Origin: JAXDMU01 sp963762435
Lineage (GTDB): Bacteria; Pseudomonadota; Alphaproteobacteria; ATCC43930; CGMCC-115725
Direction: 5' to 3'
Assembly: GCA_963762435.1 (NCBI GenBank)
Contig: CAVXLN010000003.1
Coordinates: 248,001-312,000 of the forward strand
DNA: 64,000 nucleotides
Part shown: positions 60,468 through 64,000 of the stretch, one piece after another
How the letters are laid out: every line of letters begins with the position of its first letter
How positions within the stretch are numbered: position 1 is the first letter of the stretch
Program-made: the position numbers and the translations under genes
The notes under the pieces: generated by a model
Seen by the model: only the letters and a program-made list of their open reading frames with translations
What the model was told of the DNA's origin: nothing
The model's database searches: none

Positions 60468-61229
60468 TCAGGCGGCGGCGCGCCCCGCTTCGGCGTCCGC
60501 AGTATCCTTGGGTGCCGTATCTTTCAGCGACTGCATGATCGCCTGGTAGCGCACGGGCGCACGGATCCGAAGGAGTGCGCGGACTTCCTCGAGCGGCCGC
60601 TCGAGCAGTGCCTCCCAATCCGCCTCGTTGAAGCGCGCGGCATGCCGGCCGTTGCGATAGCCCTCCCACACCGCGGCGCGGACCGGGATGTTGGGGAACT
60701 CGCTCGACACCTTGGACATGGCGATGAAGGAGATGAAGCCCAGCCCGTGATTGCCCGACTGGGCATAGGCGAAGGCCAGCAGCGAGATCTCGCCGAGGCC
60801 GTCGCGGCCATAGCCGGTCACGACATGGGAAAGGTCATGCGTGTCGCGCGAGCGGTCGAAGAACAGCCGCACATCGGAGGAGGCACCCGAACGCTCCGTG
60901 TATTTCGATGCCTCGACCAGCCCTTCGGCGGTCAGATTCTCGCTTGCCAGGAAATCGTGATAGGTCCGGCCGAGCGTGCCGAGCGGGAGGGCGCCGTTCC
61001 GCGGCCGATCGCACAGCCGGTCGAGCAGGATGCGGCGCTCGGCGAGGACCGCCTGGCCGACCGGGCTCTTGCGGAAGCTGTCGAAATTGCGCTTGGCCGA
61101 GCCGCCGCGCAGAGCCTCGGCGATATAGAAGGCCTGCTTCGTATCCTCGCCATCCGCCAGCAGCTGCTGCATATGGCGCCAGGCGGCCAACGGCTGGAAG
61201 CGGAATTTCAGGGACTCTTCGGTCGGCAT
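60468..61229 (-). CDS. COQ4-family ubiquinone biosynthesis protein
   Basis: COQ4 proteins take part in ubiquinone head-group modification; recent work links COQ4 to loss of the C1 carboxyl group. The 253-residue protein has the diagnostic metal motif His131-Asp132-x-x-His135 with Glu147 (THDLSHVVTGYGRDGLGE), and helical segments typical of the family. ATG 61229 follows GGGAG; a longer in-frame start at 61310 is less likely. Neighbouring genes are unrelated to quinone synthesis. COQ4 occurs in alphaproteobacteria, supporting the taxonomic guess. Confidence 0.9.
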   Translation of the reverse strand: MPTEESLKFRFQPLAAWRHMQQLLADGEDTKQAFYIAEALRGGSAKRNFDSFRKSPVGQAVLAERRILLDRLCDRPRNGALPLGTLGRTYHDFLASENLTAEGLVEASKYTERSGASSDVRLFFDRSRDTHDLSHVVTGYGRDGLGEISLLAFAYAQSGNHGLGFISFIAMSKVSSEFPNIPVRAAVWEGYRNGRHAARFNEADWEALLERPLEEVRALLRIRAPVRYQAIMQSLKDTAPKDTADAEAGRAAA

Positions 61230-61420
61230 CGCTCTCACTCCCCCAGCACGTTGGCTAAGCGTGAAAATGCCGTTTACTGACAAACTTGTCAATAGGAATA
61301 AGTGCGGCATTTGCGCGATGCGCAGCCCTTCCCCTGATGCCGCCCGTCGCCTATGGTTTCGCCGCCGGCCTGCGCCACGGCCGGCAATTCCGCCAACAGC
61401 ATGAAAGGCTTGAGAGCTCG

Positions 61421-63103
61421 ATGGATTTCGACCGTTACTACCATCATGACGAGCTGACCCAAGCCCTCAGCGCCATCGTCGAGCGCCACCCCAATCTGGC
61501 CTCGCTCGAATTGGCGGGTCCCAGCCATGAGGGACGCGAGATCTGGGTGCTGACGCTGAGCAATCGGCACACCGGCCCGGCCGCGGAGAAGCCTGGATTC
61601 TGGGTCGCCGGCAATGTCCATGCGAGCGAGCTTTCGGCCTCGACCGCCTGCCTCTATCTCATCGAGTCGCTCCTGAAGCGCTATGGCAGCGACGCGGATG
61701 TGACGCGGCTCCTCGACAGCCGCGCCCTCTATATCTGCCCGCGCATCAATCCCGACGGGGCGGAATGGGCGCTCGAATCGCCGCCGCGCCTCATCCGTTC
61801 GAGCACCCGGCCCTATCCTTTCGCGCATGACCATCCGAAGGGGCTGGTCGAAGGCGATATCGATGGCGACGGCAGGCTGCTGATGATGCGCATTCCGGAT
61901 GCCAACGGCGCCTGGAAGGCGCATCCGGACGAGCCGCGCCTGATGATCCGCCGAGACCCGATCGAGACCGGCGGCGAATATTTCCGGATCATGGCGGAAG
62001 GGCGGATCGAGGATTATGACGGCGCCTTGATCCCGCTGGCGCCCGCGAGCCAGGGACTCGACCTCAACCGCAACTATCCGGCCGGATGGCGGCAGGAGCA
62101 TGAGCAGCCGGGCGCCGGCCCGTTCCCGACCTCGGAGCCGGAGATCCGTGCCATCGTCGATTATGTGGCGCGCCATCCCAACATCACCGGCGGTATCGAT
62201 TTCCACACCTATAGCGGCGTGCTGCTGCGGCCCTTCTCCGACAAGGACGACAAGGAGATGCCGGCCGAGGATCTGTGGGCCTACAAGACCATCGGGGCCA
62301 AGGGCACAGAGCTCACGGGCTATCCGGCGATCTCGATCTATCATGATTTCCGCTATCACCCGAAGCAGGTGATCACGGGCGGCTTCGACTGGCTCTACAC
62401 CCATCAGGGCGCCCTTATGTGGGCGGTCGAGATCTGGTCGCCGCAGCGCGAGGCCGGCATCGACAATTATGATTTCATCGACTGGTTCCGCGACCATCCG
62501 GTCGAGGATGATCTCAAGCTGCTGCGCTGGTCGGACACGGCACTCGAGGGCAAGGGCTATATCGACTGGTACCCGTTCGAGCATCCGCAGCTCGGGCCCG
62601 TCGAGCTGGGCGGCTGGGACGCGGTCTATGCCTTCCGCAACCCGCCGCCGCAATTCCTCGAGCGCGAGGTGGCGCGGTTCCCGGATTGGGTCGTCTGGCA
62701 CGCCCTCATCTCGCCCAAGCTCGAGGTGCTGCGCGCCGAGACGGAGGCGCTGAGCCAGGATCTGTGGCGGGTCGAGCTCGTCGTCCACAATACCGGCTGG
62801 CTGCCGAGCTATGTCACCAAGACCGCGCTGGACCGCAAGATCGTGCGCGGCATCGTGGCCGAGTTGGCACTGCCGGAAGGCACATCGCTCGCCTCCGGCT
62901 TGGCCCGGATCGAAGGCGGACAGCTCGAAGGACGCTCCAATCTCAAGACCCTGATCGGTTTCGGCCGCAGCCTCAGCGCCACGCCCGACCGGGCGCGCTT
63001 CGAATGGCATGTGCGCGGGCCGGCGGGCGCGGAGGTGGCCGTGACCGCGCAGCATGACCGCGCCGGGACGGTGCGCGTGGCGGTCAAGCTGGGTGAGGCG
63101 TAG
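61421..63103 (+). CDS. M14-family zinc carboxypeptidase
   Basis: This 560-residue metallopeptidase has the zinc motif His67-x-x-Glu70 (NVHASELSAST), the substrate Arg in GLDLNRNYPAGW, the third zinc ligand His in GIDFHTYSG and the catalytic Glu in WAVEIWSPQ. A C-terminal beta-domain of about 130 residues (WRVELVVHNTGWLPSYVTKTAL) follows. There is no signal peptide, so it is presumably cytosolic, unlike most carboxypeptidases. ATG 61421 is chosen from the family start; the upstream 45 codons look like non-coding DNA. Confidence 0.9.
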   Translation: MDFDRYYHHDELTQALSAIVERHPNLASLELAGPSHEGREIWVLTLSNRHTGPAAEKPGFWVAGNVHASELSASTACLYLIESLLKRYGSDADVTRLLDSRALYICPRINPDGAEWALESPPRLIRSSTRPYPFAHDHPKGLVEGDIDGDGRLLMMRIPDANGAWKAHPDEPRLMIRRDPIETGGEYFRIMAEGRIEDYDGALIPLAPASQGLDLNRNYPAGWRQEHEQPGAGPFPTSEPEIRAIVDYVARHPNITGGIDFHTYSGVLLRPFSDKDDKEMPAEDLWAYKTIGAKGTELTGYPAISIYHDFRYHPKQVITGGFDWLYTHQGALMWAVEIWSPQREAGIDNYDFIDWFRDHPVEDDLKLLRWSDTALEGKGYIDWYPFEHPQLGPVELGGWDAVYAFRNPPPQFLEREVARFPDWVVWHALISPKLEVLRAETEALSQDLWRVELVVHNTGWLPSYVTKTALDRKIVRGIVAELALPEGTSLASGLARIEGGQLEGRSNLKTLIGFGRSLSATPDRARFEWHVRGPAGAEVAVTAQHDRAGTVRVAVKLGEA

Positions 63104-63108
63104 GCCGC

Positions 63109-64000
63109 TCAAGCCGGCCGCACCAGCGGCAGTTTGTTGCCCGACGCGGCGCGCTGGGTCAGCACCTCGCGCCGGAAGCGGACGAGCTTGGCCGGCCGGC
63201 CGCCGGTGCCGGCGACCATCTCGCCGGTCTCCTCGACCAGGCCTTCGCTTTCGATGAGGCGGCGGAAATTCTGCTTGTGGAGGCGGCGGCCGGCCAAGGC
63301 CTCGACGGCGCGCTGAAGCTGCAAGAGCGAGAAGCTCTGCGGCATGAGCTCGAATACGACCGGCCGGTACTTGATCTTGGCCCTGAGCCGGGCGATGCCG
63401 GTGGCGAGGATGCGCCGGTGGTCATGCGCCATCGCCTGGCCGAGCGCCGGCTCGGGCGGCGATTTGGCGCAGGCCGCCTCGGGCACCAATCCCGCTTCGT
63501 AGAGGAGCTCGAAACGCTGCAGCACCAGCTCCTCGTTCCAGCCGCGATCGTCCGTGCCGAAGGCGACCGCGACGCGCTGGCGCCGCTGGCGCCGGGATTC
63601 GCCCTCGCTCTGGTCCGCCCAGCGCCACAGGCTGGGCCGGATTACTTCGCCCACGAGCGCATTGGGGCCGGCGCGCCAATCCTCCCACGGGAAGAAGCGG
63701 TACCAATTGTGCCAGGCGGCCTCCGGCAGCATGGCCGCCGGCGCTTCGCGCGTGAGTGCTACATAGGAAAGCGAGATCACCCGCCGGCCGGCGCCCGAGC
63801 CGACCCGGCCGCGATCGGCGAAGGTGTAGAGCTGCTCGACATAGCCCAAGGGCAGGCGGGTTTTCTCCTCAACCCAAGCGCGCAAGCCCAGCTCGAGCGT
63901 GCGGTGGTCCGATTCGAACGGGCCCGACGGCAGCGCCCGGCCATCCTCTACCACCAGCACGCGCGGCTCATCCTCCGTCACGGCCACGACCACGGCGGAT
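63109..64000 (-). CDS. NadQ-like NAD-biosynthesis regulator (Nudix-wHTH), N-terminus beyond right edge
   Basis: About 295 residues are visible; the frame is open at the right edge. Residues up to about 140 form a Nudix-like domain (LPSGPFESDHRTLELGLRAWVEEKT, LGYVEQLYTFADRGR, RVISLSYVALTRE) without a clear catalytic Nudix box, and the C-terminus is a winged helix (IKYRPVVFELMPQSFSLLQLQRAVEAL, LHKQNFRRLIESEGLVEET, GRPAKLVRF). This combination is that of NrtR-type regulators; the sequence fits the alphaproteobacterial group called NadQ, which represses NAD synthesis genes. The palindromes before nadA at 42217 and 42275 are its probable targets. Confidence 0.8.
   Translation of the reverse strand, partial: SAVVVAVTEDEPRVLVVEDGRALPSGPFESDHRTLELGLRAWVEEKTRLPLGYVEQLYTFADRGRVGSGAGRRVISLSYVALTREAPAAMLPEAAWHNWYRFFPWEDWRAGPNALVGEVIRPSLWRWADQSEGESRRQRRQRVAVAFGTDDRGWNEELVLQRFELLYEAGLVPEAACAKSPPEPALGQAMAHDHRRILATGIARLRAKIKYRPVVFELMPQSFSLLQLQRAVEALAGRRLHKQNFRRLIESEGLVEETGEMVAGTGGRPAKLVRFRREVLTQRAASGNKLPLVRPA

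Noticed and set aside
58319..60538. A 739-codon open frame on the plus strand
   Set aside because: It is antisense to the prolyl oligopeptidase, whose triad and signal peptide are intact.

Overview
The window is high-GC, densely packed DNA from an alphaproteobacterium, most likely in or near the Rhodospirillales. This rests on gene content (HutF-type histidine degradation, a COQ4 homologue, a NadQ-like NAD regulator, LuxQ/LuxO-like phosphorelay proteins) and base composition; no rRNA or tRNA gene is present to confirm it. No CRISPR array, prophage or plasmid origin was seen.

Layout. 1-5.9 kb: histidine utilisation, hutI-hutH-hutU leftwards and hutF-hutC rightwards from a shared promoter carrying a HutC-like palindrome. 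6-10 kb: a chemoreceptor, an orphan fused TssB-TssC sheath protein and a small exported protein. 10-14.2 kb: a STAS protein, a sugar transferase, a sugar epimerase and a HATPase-REC-SpoIIE protein, which together look like a partner-switch module beside polysaccharide genes; a 142-bp MITE sits exactly on the sugar-transferase stop codon. 14.2-17.1 kb: a serine hydrolase, an L,D-transpeptidase-like small protein, a hydratase and a small unknown. 17.1-18.7 kb: an IS630-family element inserted after codon 2 of a response-regulator gene. 19-21.6 kb: a heavily frameshifted luciferase-like monooxygenase, an alpha/beta hydrolase and an SRPBCC protein. 21.7-31.4 kb: an NHL propeller protein, a sigma-54 regulator with two Fis domains, a hybrid kinase, an exported protein and a winged-helix/NB-ARC/TPR regulator.

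31.6-38.8 kb: small unknowns, an ABM monooxygenase, an S24-like peptidase, AlkB, an SMP-30 protein, a MarR/MFS efflux pair, a duplicated DUF3592 protein and an MqsRA toxin-antitoxin pair. 38.8-42.3 kb: nadA, nadB and nadC behind two copies of a palindrome. The probable regulator (NadQ-like) lies at the right edge of the window. 42.4-49.1 kb: a 38-aa membrane protein, an MBL hydrolase, an S9 peptidase that has lost catalytic Ser and His, an active hydrolase, exported unknowns and a chloroperoxidase-type hydrolase. 49.1-53 kb: S46 peptidase, DyP peroxidase and encapsulin joined by two ATGA overlaps; both the peroxidase and the shell carry a single +1 frameshift. 53-64 kb: an arylsulfotransferase-like propeller protein tail-to-tail with a PAPS-type sulfotransferase, a lipoprotein, a P450, a prolyl oligopeptidase, COQ4, an M14 peptidase and the NadQ-like regulator.

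The best candidates for new biology are the S46-DyP-encapsulin operon, the HATPase-REC-SpoIIE/STAS switch next to exopolysaccharide genes, the orphan TssBC fusion, and the NadQ/nad operator circuit. Frameshifts are confined to three genes and nearly all are +1, so sequencing error must be ruled out before calling them decayed.
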